Assembly (NCBI GenBank): GCA_965661945.1
Contig: CBFIFP010000001.1
Coordinates: 434,001 to 498,000 of the forward strand
Direction of reading: 5' to 3'
Source: JAJRPT01 sp965661945
GTDB taxonomy: Bacteria; Bacteroidota; Ignavibacteria; Kapaibacteriales; UBA2268
DNA: 64,000 bases
The notes under the pieces: model-generated
What the model was told of the DNA's origin: nothing
Seen by the model: only the letters and a program-made list of their open reading frames with translations
Database searches by the model: none
Shown: positions 1-8,925 of the stretch, piece by piece
How the letters are laid out: every line of letters begins with the position of its first letter
How positions within the stretch are numbered: position 1 is the stretch's first letter
Translations under genes and position numbers: made by a program

Positions 1-1
1 A

Positions 2-244
2 GTAACTGATATTTTAAAAGATTTAAAATTACATAATCAAGCAGATCTCGATTGTAAAGCATTTGAGAGAGATGATTACTTAACAAGAGAAGAGGTAGGT
101 AAAATATTAAACATAGGACATTCCACTATTTCTAGTTATATTAGAGATGGAATATTGATAAAATATAAGTATATTTCAAATCAACAATTATTTAAGAAAT
201 CAGATATTTCAAAGACATTTCCAGAAATAGAATTTAAATATTGA
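2..244 (+). CDS. C-terminal part of a helix-turn-helix DNA-binding protein
   Basis: The gene enters from the left edge and is open in the second frame to a TGA at 242-244, so only about 80 residues are visible. The segment DDYLTREEVGKILNIGHST followed by ISSYIRDGIL reads like the helix-turn-helix of excisionase/MerR-type domains (the HTH_17 kind): a short helix, a turn around NIGHSTI, and a recognition helix. After it comes a short tail ending EFKY. In such families the protein binds DNA as an excisionase or small repressor. The start and any N-terminal domain lie outside the window. It is followed by a clear terminator at 366-387. Its position at the left end of an accessory region fits a mobile-element regulator, but this is inference. 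Confidence 0.6.
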   Translation, partial: VTDILKDLKLHNQADLDCKAFERDDYLTREEVGKILNIGHSTISSYIRDGILIKYKYISNQQLFKKSDISKTFPEIEFKY

Positions 245-365
245 TATTAAATATTAATAAGATATTTAAATTAATTTGAGTATTTATCGAAGAATATACT
301 TTTGAATTTTGAGAAATTAATTTGATAATATAAATGGAAATAATATTATTATCAGAATAGTAAAT

Positions 366-387
366 AGCCCTCTAATGAGGGCTTTTC
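366..387 (+). terminator. Rho-independent terminator after the HTH gene
   Basis: A perfect 7-bp stem (AGCCCTC at 366-372 with GAGGGCT at 377-383), a four-base TAAT loop, then TTTTC. It lies 122 bases after the HTH stop codon and closes that transcript. The next gene is on the other strand and ends at 460. Confidence 0.8.
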
Positions 388-459
388 TTATGATGTAAAA
401 CATGAGTGGTATTATTTTAGATTTATAGTGATAGATTTTAATTACATGATTTCTTAAAT

Positions 460-1530
460 TTATATCGATTTGTCTAATCTATATAGAATTGAAAGATTAT
501 CAAATAGGAGTATATTCTCATTTGGATAATCTAATATTTTGTCAATTGAATCTATCATAGTAAAGCTAATATTATTTGGTAATGATTTACTTAATCTATC
601 TTCATTATTTCGTTTAGCTTCAATCAATATTGTATTAATGATCATTGAAGTATCTTCTAAAACGGATATTTTTAAACTATCTGAAATATTGGATTTACTT
701 TTAAAATCAAGAATACTTTCCTCAATCATTTTTGCTATTTCATTTGATGCTTTTTCAACTCCATTATAATGAATTACTATTTCATCAGCATTAAATATAT
801 TAGTTGTTTTAATATCGTTCCATCTTTTAATACCTCTTCTGATTGACCTTTGAGCTATTGTTTTTTCTTGATTTGGAATATTAAGTATAAGTCTTTTTAA
901 GAAATCTGATATTTTAGAGTTAAGTTTTATACTGCTTACTTGCTGCCAATATAAATATAATACATCACCGTAATATTTTTTTTTATAGGCATTTAAACTA
1001 TTTAATTCATTTTCAAAACCTAACTCTGTGCATTCTAAACTACTACCATTATTAATGTCTTCTTCTATATATTTTAAATTTGGTAAATGTTCTAAAAACA
1101 AATGTAGTTCATGTTCTTCTTCCATTTTTGTATGACCATTATTAAATGGGTTAATTAATAAAACATCATCAATATTAAGATTGTATTCTTTAGGTATTGA
1201 AATATGCCTCATTAAATCTTTATCAAATGACATTAATTTAGAATAATATTTTATTAAGTCAATTGAATTAATACCACTTTTACCTATTGTATCATTCAAA
1301 TCATGATTTATCAATAAGTTTAATATCAATATAAACTTTTTCTCACTCTCACTTAAAGAATCAAAATATTCTTTCAGTATAAATATATTCTTCTTATTAT
1401 GAGTAAAATAGGGTTTTAATCTAAAATTAATATTTGATTTATAAAAGCAAAACTCTACATTATTAATCAATTTTGGGAAGTATTCCTTTATCTGTGATAT
1501 ACTTTTTAGTAATTCTTCAAATTCTTTCAT
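460..1530 (-). CDS. Hypothetical protein, 356 aa
   Basis: I do not recognise the family. The product is soluble-looking, rich in Asn, Ile, Lys and Leu, with no signal peptide and no membrane segment. The start is supported by an AAAGGAAA ribosome-binding site just upstream of the ATG at 1530. The N-terminal third is a helical region of charged residues. Around residues 220-245 there is a basic stretch containing QRSIRRGIKRWNDIK, which could contact nucleic acid. The C-terminal third contains EEAKR-type helices and ends in RLDKSI. It stands alone on the minus strand, downstream of a lipoprotein gene (65-base gap), in an accessory region, so it could be mobile-element cargo. No catalytic motif is visible and no function is proposed. 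Confidence 0.65.
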   Translation of the reverse strand: MKEFEELLKSISQIKEYFPKLINNVEFCFYKSNINFRLKPYFTHNKKNIFILKEYFDSLSESEKKFILILNLLINHDLNDTIGKSGINSIDLIKYYSKLMSFDKDLMRHISIPKEYNLNIDDVLLINPFNNGHTKMEEEHELHLFLEHLPNLKYIEEDINNGSSLECTELGFENELNSLNAYKKKYYGDVLYLYWQQVSSIKLNSKISDFLKRLILNIPNQEKTIAQRSIRRGIKRWNDIKTTNIFNADEIVIHYNGVEKASNEIAKMIEESILDFKSKSNISDSLKISVLEDTSMIINTILIEAKRNNEDRLSKSLPNNISFTMIDSIDKILDYPNENILLFDNLSILYRLDKSI

Positions 1531-1594
1531 GTTTTCCTTTAAAATTATAAGTTTTTTTGTTATTGGAATTCAAACTTTCTACATAATTAAATTT

Positions 1595-3016
1595 CTAACA
1601 AGGAATTAAATCAAAAGCGTCAATATAATATTTCTTTCCAGAAGAGAAAGCATCACAACCATTTATCACTTCAATTAAAACTTGGTTTGAGTTTCTATCA
1701 ATTTTTAAGACTTGACATTTACATGAATAAAAATCAAAACCAAATCCATATCGTTTATTAACTGGCAACCAATATTTACCATCATTTATACTTGAAGAAG
1801 TTCCAAATATATTTTCAAAATCTCCAAATAAAGATTTTTGATAACTTTTTGCTAGTGAATTTACAACATACCCAAATGCTTCAAAAACATTTTCCTCAAC
1901 ATCAAAAAGATTAATTTCTAAAATTCCAACACAATCACCAATTTTTAGATTCTTAACAAAGATATTTCTTTTGTTCTTAATATCATTTAAATACTTTTCA
2001 GCTTCAATTTTCATTTCTTTAATGGCATTTAAATCTTCTAATAATTTTTTCTCTTCTTCAATCTTCTTTTTTCTCATTATCTCAGCTCTTTCTTTTGCAT
2101 CTCTTTCTTGCTCCTTTCTAATTTCTTCATCCAACTTGTTTTTCTCTAGCTCAAATTCATTTCTTGTTTGATCTATTTTTGGTGTTGAAATATTATTAAA
2201 AATGTTCAGCCAATTACTAATATCATTCATTTTATTTGCATCGTATATAGAATTGTATCTTTCTGAAGCTAAGTCATAATAAAATTCAGGTTCATCTGGT
2301 GTAAATCTTTTTATAGCTTCGACTAGTGTTTTTATTTTATTACCATCTCTAGCTATTCTAATTGCCTTCTCTAAATAATTTGGAGCAATATTTCCAAAAA
2401 CCTCATATGCATAGTAATAACTATCAGCAGAAAGTTTAGAAATAGAATTATCAGCGATAATTTTCATGTAATCTTTTTTCCTGGGATTTAATTCTAATGC
2501 TTTCTTTATAAATCGAAGCTGAGATATGCTTTCAACATATATTTTTGATGTATCATTGATATTCACAGACAAAACATACGAGTGTCCTCCGTCATTATAT
2601 GATCCTAGTAGAATATTTTGATTAAAATCAACAGAATGAGAATACCATAGTTCAATATCATTATTAGTCGATATAAATTCTTCACCTTGATTGATAGTGT
2701 CTTTATATAAATAATATGTTCCAATTCCAGCAGCTAAAACTCCAAGGCCTATTATTGAGTATTTTTCTATCGTTGCTGTATCTTTTGGACTACCATTATT
2801 AACAGCATTGCTATAAACATGATTACCCAATAAAACACTTGAACCTATAGGTATCCCTATTACACTGATATATGTCCCAATAGAGTATTTCTTGTTCTTA
2901 ACTGGATCTTTATAGAAATCAATATAGTTAATAGTTTCGTGTGATTTATAATCATAATCATAGGTAACGCATGAGTGAAAAAACATTACCATTAATAAGA
3001 AAACAGATAATTTCAT
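1595..3016 (-). CDS. Predicted lipoprotein with central coiled coil, 473 aa
   Basis: The first 16 residues form a signal peptide ending in FHSC, a plausible lipobox, so the mature protein should be anchored through Cys16. A second hydrophobic, Gly-rich stretch near residues 45-110 (for example SIIGLGVLAAGIGTYYLY) may be a membrane hairpin. Residues about 165-280 are helical and resemble short TPR-like repeats (KALELNPRKKDY is typical). Residues about 290-355 are a highly charged coiled coil of Glu and Lys. The last 110 residues look like a compact beta domain ending YYIDAFDLIPC. I do not recognise the family. The gene is alone between two hypothetical genes on the same strand. An envelope location is inferred from the lipobox; the role is unknown. 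Confidence 0.65.
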   Translation of the reverse strand: MKLSVFLLMVMFFHSCVTYDYDYKSHETINYIDFYKDPVKNKKYSIGTYISVIGIPIGSSVLLGNHVYSNAVNNGSPKDTATIEKYSIIGLGVLAAGIGTYYLYKDTINQGEEFISTNNDIELWYSHSVDFNQNILLGSYNDGGHSYVLSVNINDTSKIYVESISQLRFIKKALELNPRKKDYMKIIADNSISKLSADSYYYAYEVFGNIAPNYLEKAIRIARDGNKIKTLVEAIKRFTPDEPEFYYDLASERYNSIYDANKMNDISNWLNIFNNISTPKIDQTRNEFELEKNKLDEEIRKEQERDAKERAEIMRKKKIEEEKKLLEDLNAIKEMKIEAEKYLNDIKNKRNIFVKNLKIGDCVGILEINLFDVEENVFEAFGYVVNSLAKSYQKSLFGDFENIFGTSSSINDGKYWLPVNKRYGFGFDFYSCKCQVLKIDRNSNQVLIEVINGCDAFSSGKKYYIDAFDLIPC

Positions 3017-3129
3017 AATAAACTCATATACTTCAAAAACATAATTACAAAATTACTTAGCTTATCTTTGGCATCCTATAGACAGCACTGACTATTTTTC
3101 GTTGTGATATATTTCATATACTCTTTGTA

Positions 3130-3390
3130 TTAAATCTTCAATAAATCTGTTATAAACTGATACATATCGTCAAGCATACTTTTCCAAAATATGATTTTAA
3201 TAGCATATAGAACATTGTCAATAGCAACTAAACTTATATAAATATGAAGCAAATGATTTGCTATATTGTTGCTGAATGGTGCAAAAGCATCTGGGTGTAG
3301 TTCACCAACAGAATATTTTGATGGTGTAGTTTTATTATGATAATATTGTTTAATATCAGCAATCTTTTTATTTCTTTCATATAAGCCCAT
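3130..3390 (-). CDS. Small hypothetical protein, 86 aa
   Basis: A short minus-strand gene whose ATG at 3390 is preceded by AAAGGAGGG, one of the strongest Shine-Dalgarno sequences in the window, which argues that it is translated. The product starts MGLYERNKKIADIKQYY and has a hydrophobic second half, HIYISLVAIDNVLYAIKIIF, that could be an amphipathic or membrane-associated helix. No family is recognised. It sits between the lipoprotein gene (114 bases downstream) and the histidine kinase gene (83 bases upstream), both on the same strand, so it may be part of that transcript. Confidence 0.5.
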   Translation of the reverse strand: MGLYERNKKIADIKQYYHNKTTPSKYSVGELHPDAFAPFSNNIANHLLHIYISLVAIDNVLYAIKIIFWKSMLDDMYQFITDLLKI

Positions 3391-3473
3391 GAACCCTCCT
3401 TTATATTTTACATATTTGTTTAGTAATATGTTTCAATCAATATAAGCTGGAGAATTTATAAAGTCAATAGACA

Positions 3474-5495
3474 TTAGTCGTCATTTAGATAAATTAAGAT
3501 AGTTGTTCCTACTTCGACTTGACTTTCAATGAATAAGTTCCCATCAATTTTCTCGAGTTGGCTTATGGCTGTTATTAATCCAAATCCGTTGCCAGTTGAA
3601 GCATTGATAGCATTTTGGACTTTAGGTTTGATCTGGTTTCGGATTTTATCAAGGTTATCAGCATCTATACCAATTCCAGAATCTTCAATTTTAATAATCA
3701 CAAATGAGTCTTCTGTATATGTTGATATTTTAATAGGTTTATATTCATAAGAGAATTTAATAGAATTTGATAATGTGTTTGCTATTACATTAGTAAGAAT
3801 AAATAAGTTGGATTTTACTGATTTTACTTTGAAGTCTTTTTGGATTTCTAAGTTTTTACTGATAACAATATGTTTATATAGTAACTCGACAGAAGCCACC
3901 AATTCTTCTAAATCAATATCTTCATCTTTAATAAGTGGAATATTAAGATTTGCTTCTGCATAGTCAAGTAGGTTATTTAGCAGGTTTTCAATTTCCAATG
4001 CTTGTTTTTCTATTTCGATTAATTCATCTTGAAGTGGATTATCTTTAGCTGATTTAATCATATTATTAGTGTTAAGCCGAAATCCCTTGATAGGATTTCT
4101 TAGATCGTGACCGATGATACCAAGTAGTTGCTCTCTTGAACTAATTAGCTCAGCAAGTCTTGTGTTTTGATTAGAAATCTTCTGGTTTTTAATTTCTAAT
4201 TCTTTATGTAATCTATTCCTCTGGTATAGAAAAAATATTAATAAAACTAAAAGAATAGACAGGATTAGTATAATAGTAAGTGTGTAATACAAATTTTGTT
4301 TTGCTAATTCTTTTTCGACTTTTGAAAGACTAAGTTGCTCTTGATACTCCAAATCAGATTGAATTTTCCCGATATTCTTTTGATTATCCTTATCGAGGTA
4401 AATCCCCTTATAATAATAAGCAGAATCAAGGTAGTCCATTGATAATTTGGAATTGATAGGTTTATTATACTCAGATAATAGTTTGAAAACTTTATGTTTT
4501 AGTTGGGAGTTGTTGGTAAAAGATAAAGCTTTAAGAACTTCATTAGTAGTATTCGTATCCAGTAATGAAATTTTTATTCCATCATTTTCAAATCTGTCCA
4601 ATATATTTAATGATGATGTGATTTTAAAATAACCGATTTTAGTGATTAAATCATATAGTTTAGCTCTCTTGGCTGATGTATATGATTCATTAAGATAAGA
4701 AAGATATATTGTATCGTTCTTACTATAATAAGCCTTAGCCAAGTAGAAAGCAGCTTCAATCTTCAATATAGCATCTCTTGTTACCTTAGCTTTTAAAACT
4801 TCTTCTAATAAATTAATCCCAGTATCGAATGACTTCTCACTTTCTGTTAAAATCAAGCCCATTTTTAATTGAGAGTATAGTTTGTCCCAGGAATAAGAAG
4901 TATAGTCTCTGTAATAATTGGCATTAATAGAGTCTTGGTCATTTATCATATCATCAGTTATCTTACTAAAAATATTCCACCCTTTCTTATAATAGATTTC
5001 AGCGTTTTTTTTATCTCTCATATCATAATAAAGGTCTCCAAGATACAAATAATTACTACCCAGTTTGTCGAAATTGGGATGGAGACTATAATCTATATTT
5101 GTTTCTCCATATCTAATTGCATCTTTAAATGATTTTATTGAGTTGTAAACATCAGATTGCTGTTGATACATCTGGGCAAATAGAGAATGTGCAGAAATAA
5201 TTGCTCTATGGTCTTTTTGGATAGTTGCCAGTTTTAACAGTGTATCTGCTATCCATAGACCTGCTTTTGGGTTTTTGAGACCTAAGTCACGACCCCAACC
5301 ATAAACTAATTGAAGGTTTAAAGTATCTGGATTAGAGAGATAAACGTTAAGTTTCTCATGATTCACAATTTTATCAAAATTTGGGTATTTTGAATCTTGG
5401 GCATTATAATATTCTATAGAGCTTGAAAAAGCTCCAATAGGTAATATAGTCACTACCATTAGTATCATGATTTGAAGAATATTCTTAAGTTGCAT
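3474..5495 (-). CDS. TPR-containing sensor histidine kinase
   Basis: A membrane sensor kinase that should autophosphorylate on His463 and pass the phosphate to a response regulator, most likely the divergent one at 5569. I chose the ATG at 5495 over the TTG at 5504 because the protein then begins with a signal peptide (MQLKNILQIMILMVV...GAFSSS). Residues about 40-390 form a helical TPR-type periplasmic sensor region. A single membrane helix follows at about 402-425 (TLTIILILSILLVLLIFF), then a coiled-coil linker, the H box GHDLRNP, an N box (NTLSNSIKFS) and a G box (DSGIGI). This TPR-TM-HisKA-HATPase layout is common in Bacteroidota. The C-terminus ends TTILIYLNDD, so there is no receiver domain. 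The two genes are 73 bases apart and divergent, which suggests a shared regulatory region. Confidence 0.88.
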   Translation of the reverse strand: MQLKNILQIMILMVVTILPIGAFSSSIEYYNAQDSKYPNFDKIVNHEKLNVYLSNPDTLNLQLVYGWGRDLGLKNPKAGLWIADTLLKLATIQKDHRAIISAHSLFAQMYQQQSDVYNSIKSFKDAIRYGETNIDYSLHPNFDKLGSNYLYLGDLYYDMRDKKNAEIYYKKGWNIFSKITDDMINDQDSINANYYRDYTSYSWDKLYSQLKMGLILTESEKSFDTGINLLEEVLKAKVTRDAILKIEAAFYLAKAYYSKNDTIYLSYLNESYTSAKRAKLYDLITKIGYFKITSSLNILDRFENDGIKISLLDTNTTNEVLKALSFTNNSQLKHKVFKLLSEYNKPINSKLSMDYLDSAYYYKGIYLDKDNQKNIGKIQSDLEYQEQLSLSKVEKELAKQNLYYTLTIILILSILLVLLIFFLYQRNRLHKELEIKNQKISNQNTRLAELISSREQLLGIIGHDLRNPIKGFRLNTNNMIKSAKDNPLQDELIEIEKQALEIENLLNNLLDYAEANLNIPLIKDEDIDLEELVASVELLYKHIVISKNLEIQKDFKVKSVKSNLFILTNVIANTLSNSIKFSYEYKPIKISTYTEDSFVIIKIEDSGIGIDADNLDKIRNQIKPKVQNAINASTGNGFGLITAISQLEKIDGNLFIESQVEVGTTILIYLNDD

Positions 5496-5568
5496 TTTAG
5501 ACAAAACAAATGTTCAAAATTTGATAGAATTCATTTTTTATTTTTACAAATATATGAGAAATATGATT

Positions 5569-6207
5569 ATGAAAAAAATATTAATTCTTGATGACCATGG
5601 GGTTATATTAAACCTTGTTGGTAAGTATCTGGAAGAAAATTTAAAAGCAGAAGTAGTTAAAGTCAAATCAATTGAGGAGTTTAACAAAATAAATGATAAT
5701 ATTGATGTATATATAATTGACCTTTCACTTACGAATGGGAGTGGATTTGATGTTTTAGATATTTTATCAAAGAAGAAAGAAGATAAAGTTATCGTTTATA
5801 CATCTAATACAGATTCTGGTATAATCAGACATCTCTTTAACCTTAATTATGTAAAAGGTATAGTAAATAAAGCATCTGACGAATCAGAGCTTGTGAACGC
5901 TGTGAATGCAGTTGCTACTGGTAGTGAGTATTTATGTAAAAAGTCTAGCCAAATATTAAACAACACTACTAAGAGTTTTTACGATTTAGAAGATGAAATC
6001 AAAGAGTTAACAACACGTGAAAGAGAAGTCCTTAATTTAATATGGGACAATCTATCTAGCAATGAAATATCTGAGAAATTATTTATCAGTGTGCATACAG
6101 TTGAACATCATCGTAGGAATATAAAGAAAAAGCTGGGTGCAGATTCTATAATCTCAATTATTAAAACAAGCCTAAACAAAGGCTATATAAATACTTTAAC
6201 AAATTGA
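5569..6207 (+). CDS. LuxR/NarL-type response regulator
   Basis: Receiver domain plus LuxR-type helix-turn-helix. The product starts MKKILILDDHG, giving the acidic pair of a receiver domain; the phospho-acceptor is in DVYIIDLSL, and a conserved Thr/Ser and Lys follow (VYTSN, VNKAS). The C-terminal part LTTREREVLNLIWDNLSSNE then VHTVEHHRRNIKKKLG is a NarL/LuxR DNA-binding domain. The frame is open upstream to a TTG at 5521 with ATGs at 5554, 5563 and 5569; I prefer 5569 because the receiver begins there in relatives. It is the likely partner of the divergent histidine kinase. The stop overlaps the next start (TGATG), so it heads an operon with the 225-aa protein and the DUF2779 nuclease. Confidence 0.9.
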   Translation: MKKILILDDHGVILNLVGKYLEENLKAEVVKVKSIEEFNKINDNIDVYIIDLSLTNGSGFDVLDILSKKKEDKVIVYTSNTDSGIIRHLFNLNYVKGIVNKASDESELVNAVNAVATGSEYLCKKSSQILNNTTKSFYDLEDEIKELTTREREVLNLIWDNLSSNEISEKLFISVHTVEHHRRNIKKKLGADSIISIIKTSLNKGYINTLTN

Positions 6208-6881
6208 TGGGAACAAACTTTAAATATAAAATAAAATCAATTGAAGTTGATTGCGGATTATACTACGAAACACATATTAAGGTTAAGTATAGGAAGAGTT
6301 CTTTAAAATTCTATAGTGGTTTATATTGTCTCGATACTACGTATTTTGATTATAACCAAGAATTTTACAGAATTTATCCTAGCTTATATCCATTAGATAG
6401 ATGCTATAGATTTAAAAAAGAGTGGATAGAAATGCAAATGTATCATATTTACATTCAATCATTGGTAGAGCCAGATAAAGATTATTTAGAAATTTCAAAG
6501 AATACAATTATTAATGATATTGAATTATTAAATGGAGAGGATTCTTTCATCTACAATTTAGGTTTATATATATCTATTAAATTTCGATTTCTAATAGGTG
6601 ATAAATATAAGGATGTTAAAAAGTCTATCTATAATGATTTTATGTTATATCATCGATTATTAGATTGTTTGATTGACTATCAAATTGAATATGAAACTAT
6701 ATTAGTTAAAGGAAATTATGACCTTGAATTATTATATTTAAAAATAAGAAATTATAAAACCAGTTATTTTGAACTTAATTTAGAAAAAGAGTTTAAAACA
6801 TTTGTAGATTGGACTAATCGTAATGGTAATTTTTTATTTGATAAAAAGGATTATGAATTAATAAGAGATAACAAAATATGA
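6207..6881 (+). CDS. Hypothetical protein between response regulator and DUF2779 nuclease
   Basis: A 224-residue protein I do not recognise. It is unusually rich in Tyr, Phe, Asp and Lys (for instance KFYSGLYCLDTTYFDYNQ), has no signal peptide or membrane helix, and shows no catalytic signature. The ATG at 6207 overlaps the stop of the response regulator; a TTG at 6204 in the same frame would add one residue. Its own stop overlaps the ATG of the DUF2779 gene by four bases (ATGA). The two overlaps imply translational coupling, so it probably works with the regulator and the nuclease, perhaps as an accessory or specificity factor. That role is inference from position only. Confidence 0.7.
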   Translation: MGTNFKYKIKSIEVDCGLYYETHIKVKYRKSSLKFYSGLYCLDTTYFDYNQEFYRIYPSLYPLDRCYRFKKEWIEMQMYHIYIQSLVEPDKDYLEISKNTIINDIELLNGEDSFIYNLGLYISIKFRFLIGDKYKDVKKSIYNDFMLYHRLLDCLIDYQIEYETILVKGNYDLELLYLKIRNYKTSYFELNLEKEFKTFVDWTNRNGNFLFDKKDYELIRDNKI

Positions 6882-8650
6882 ATTTATCGAAATCTGATTA
6901 TATCCTGGGAAAGAGTTGTATTACAAAACTCTTCTACAAAAAAAACAATTATTCATCATCAGATGATACTAACGAATATTTGCAATATCTTGCTGAGGGT
7001 GGGTATATTATATCAAAGCTTGCTACGTTATATTATCCTGATGGAATTATCATAAATACAGAAAATTTAGATCATGCTATTGCAAGAACAAAAGAATATT
7101 TAGACAATGATCAATGTATTTTGTTTGAAGCTACTATTCATGCTGGGGATAAGATCGTTGCTGTTGATATATTAGTCAAAGATGGAGATACTATTAATTT
7201 AATCGAAGTAAAATCTAAAGGTTATAGTTCAAAGAAAGGTCTTACAGAATTCAAAGATCAAATTGAAGATGTAGCATTTCAAAAACTTGTGTTAGCTGAA
7301 GCATTTCCTAATACTATAATAAACACTTACCTATTTGTTCCTAACAAGGATAAAAGGACTAAGATAGATAATCTAAATAGTATGTTTCATATAAATAATA
7401 GAAAAATTCAAAATAAGTTTAGGTCAATTGATGTGACTTTTAGTGGAGATGTCAATGAAATTATTGAAGATGATTTGATGATAAAGATTGATGTTTCAAA
7501 TGAAGTGAATCAAATAATAGATGATGTTAAAACTAACTCTGAAAAATTTATCGAAAGTCTATTATCAAGTGCAAAACCTATCCCAGAGTTTTCTAAGAAA
7601 TGTTTTACATGCGAATATGATGTCAAGGAAGGTAAATCTGGATACGCTGAATGCTGGGGAAATCATCAATTACCAGATCACCATTTAAAAGATGTCTATC
7701 AGTTTTCCAGAAAGGTTGCTTATATAGATGATGCCATTAAAAGCAATAGACTTTCGATGTTTGATATACCATTAGATATTTTATCTGGTAGTTATAGGAA
7801 TAGACAAATAATCCAAATTGAAAATACAAGGAAAGGATCAGAATGGGTCTCGAATAAACTCGGGAAAATTATAGATGGTTTTGATTATCCTTTACATTTC
7901 ATCGACTTTGAAACTGTCGTTACAGCTTTACCATATCATAAGAATATGAAGCCTTATGAAATGTCTGCTTTCCAATGGAGTTGTCATTCCATTATGAATC
8001 CTGATGATGAACCGATACACAAAGAATGGATCAACACTGATCCAGAGTTTCCATCTTTCAAATTTGTTAATAGTCTGAAAGATCATATTGGATATAGTGG
8101 AACAGTTTTTATGTGGTCGACTCATGAGAATACTACATTGAAGAATATACTTTCTCAGATGGAAGAATATTCATACCCAGATAAAGAATTAGAAAACTGG
8201 TTAAATTATATTATTCGATTTGATGAAGTTGATAGCCCATTAGTTGATATGAATAAGTTAACCTTAGAAAACTACTTCCACCCTCTAATGAAAGGGAAAA
8301 CTTCAATAAAAAAAACATTACCAGCAGTCCTATCATCAAATATTTCTGGAAGAACAGAAAGATGGTTAAAGGAATTTGGTAGTAGTATAAATTTATATTC
8401 CCAAGATAGCCATGGGCAAATAGAAAATCCTTACAAAAATCTTCCAGATATAAATATTAATGACCAAGCAGTTAATGTATCAGATGGAACTGGGGCAATG
8501 ATAGCTTATAATGAGATGCTATATGGGAAGTTTAGAAATACTGATATTAGCAAACAATATGAAAAATCACTCCTCAATTATTGTAAACTTGATACTCTTG
8601 CTATGGTGATCATCTGGGAACATTGGAATAAGCTACTTATTAAATCATAA
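6878..8650 (+). CDS. DUF2779 protein: Cas4-like nuclease fused to DEDDy exonuclease
   Basis: A two-domain nuclease of the DUF2779 family. The N-terminus LSKSDYILGKSC is the usual opening of Cas4/AddB-like proteins, with Cys14 as the first iron-sulphur ligand; the others are in CFTCEY and AECWG near residues 240-260. The PD-(D/E)XK core is VDILV (about 96) and IEVKSK (about 109-114). The second half starts with FIDFET (about 341-346), the D-x-E of DEDD exonucleases, and ends with YCKLDT (about 568-573), whose Tyr-X3-Asp spacing marks the DEDDy subgroup. Known members act, by inference, on DNA or RNA ends; no substrate is established here. It is the last gene of a coupled operon after a response regulator. 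A diverged copy of its last 33 codons lies at 24452-24550, beyond the MADS-like operon. Confidence 0.8.
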   Translation: MNLSKSDYILGKSCITKLFYKKNNYSSSDDTNEYLQYLAEGGYIISKLATLYYPDGIIINTENLDHAIARTKEYLDNDQCILFEATIHAGDKIVAVDILVKDGDTINLIEVKSKGYSSKKGLTEFKDQIEDVAFQKLVLAEAFPNTIINTYLFVPNKDKRTKIDNLNSMFHINNRKIQNKFRSIDVTFSGDVNEIIEDDLMIKIDVSNEVNQIIDDVKTNSEKFIESLLSSAKPIPEFSKKCFTCEYDVKEGKSGYAECWGNHQLPDHHLKDVYQFSRKVAYIDDAIKSNRLSMFDIPLDILSGSYRNRQIIQIENTRKGSEWVSNKLGKIIDGFDYPLHFIDFETVVTALPYHKNMKPYEMSAFQWSCHSIMNPDDEPIHKEWINTDPEFPSFKFVNSLKDHIGYSGTVFMWSTHENTTLKNILSQMEEYSYPDKELENWLNYIIRFDEVDSPLVDMNKLTLENYFHPLMKGKTSIKKTLPAVLSSNISGRTERWLKEFGSSINLYSQDSHGQIENPYKNLPDININDQAVNVSDGTGAMIAYNEMLYGKFRNTDISKQYEKSLLNYCKLDTLAMVIIWEHWNKLLIKS

Positions 8651-8860
8651 TTGAAACCAACAAGTCCTATATTTCCCCTTAAGCTGCTGATAACATGTAG
8701 TAAGATTGATGCTTATCATTAACCATATGTTAAAAATTAAATCTATTAATAGTCAATATTTAAAAAGAAATTACAATCTGGAGATTCGATAAAATTGAAT
8801 TGAAACAACTTTAATCTGGTTATATTTAAACCTATGCTAAATTAAATTTTAAAAATAGGC

Positions 8861-8890
8861 TTGATAATAAGTTAAAAATCACTATATTTG
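8861..8890 (+). promoter_or_regulatory. Bacteroidota-type promoter for the MADS-like operon
   Basis: TTG at 8861-8863, 19 bases, then TATATTTG at 8883-8890. This fits the Bacteroidota consensus TTG-N17..23-TAnnTTTG exactly. It lies 35 bases ahead of the ATG at 8926 and would drive all six genes to 24158, which have no internal gap larger than 6 bases. Confidence 0.65.
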
Positions 8891-8925
8891 TAAATTATAG
8901 AAATTTATTTTGTTATAGTATCAAT

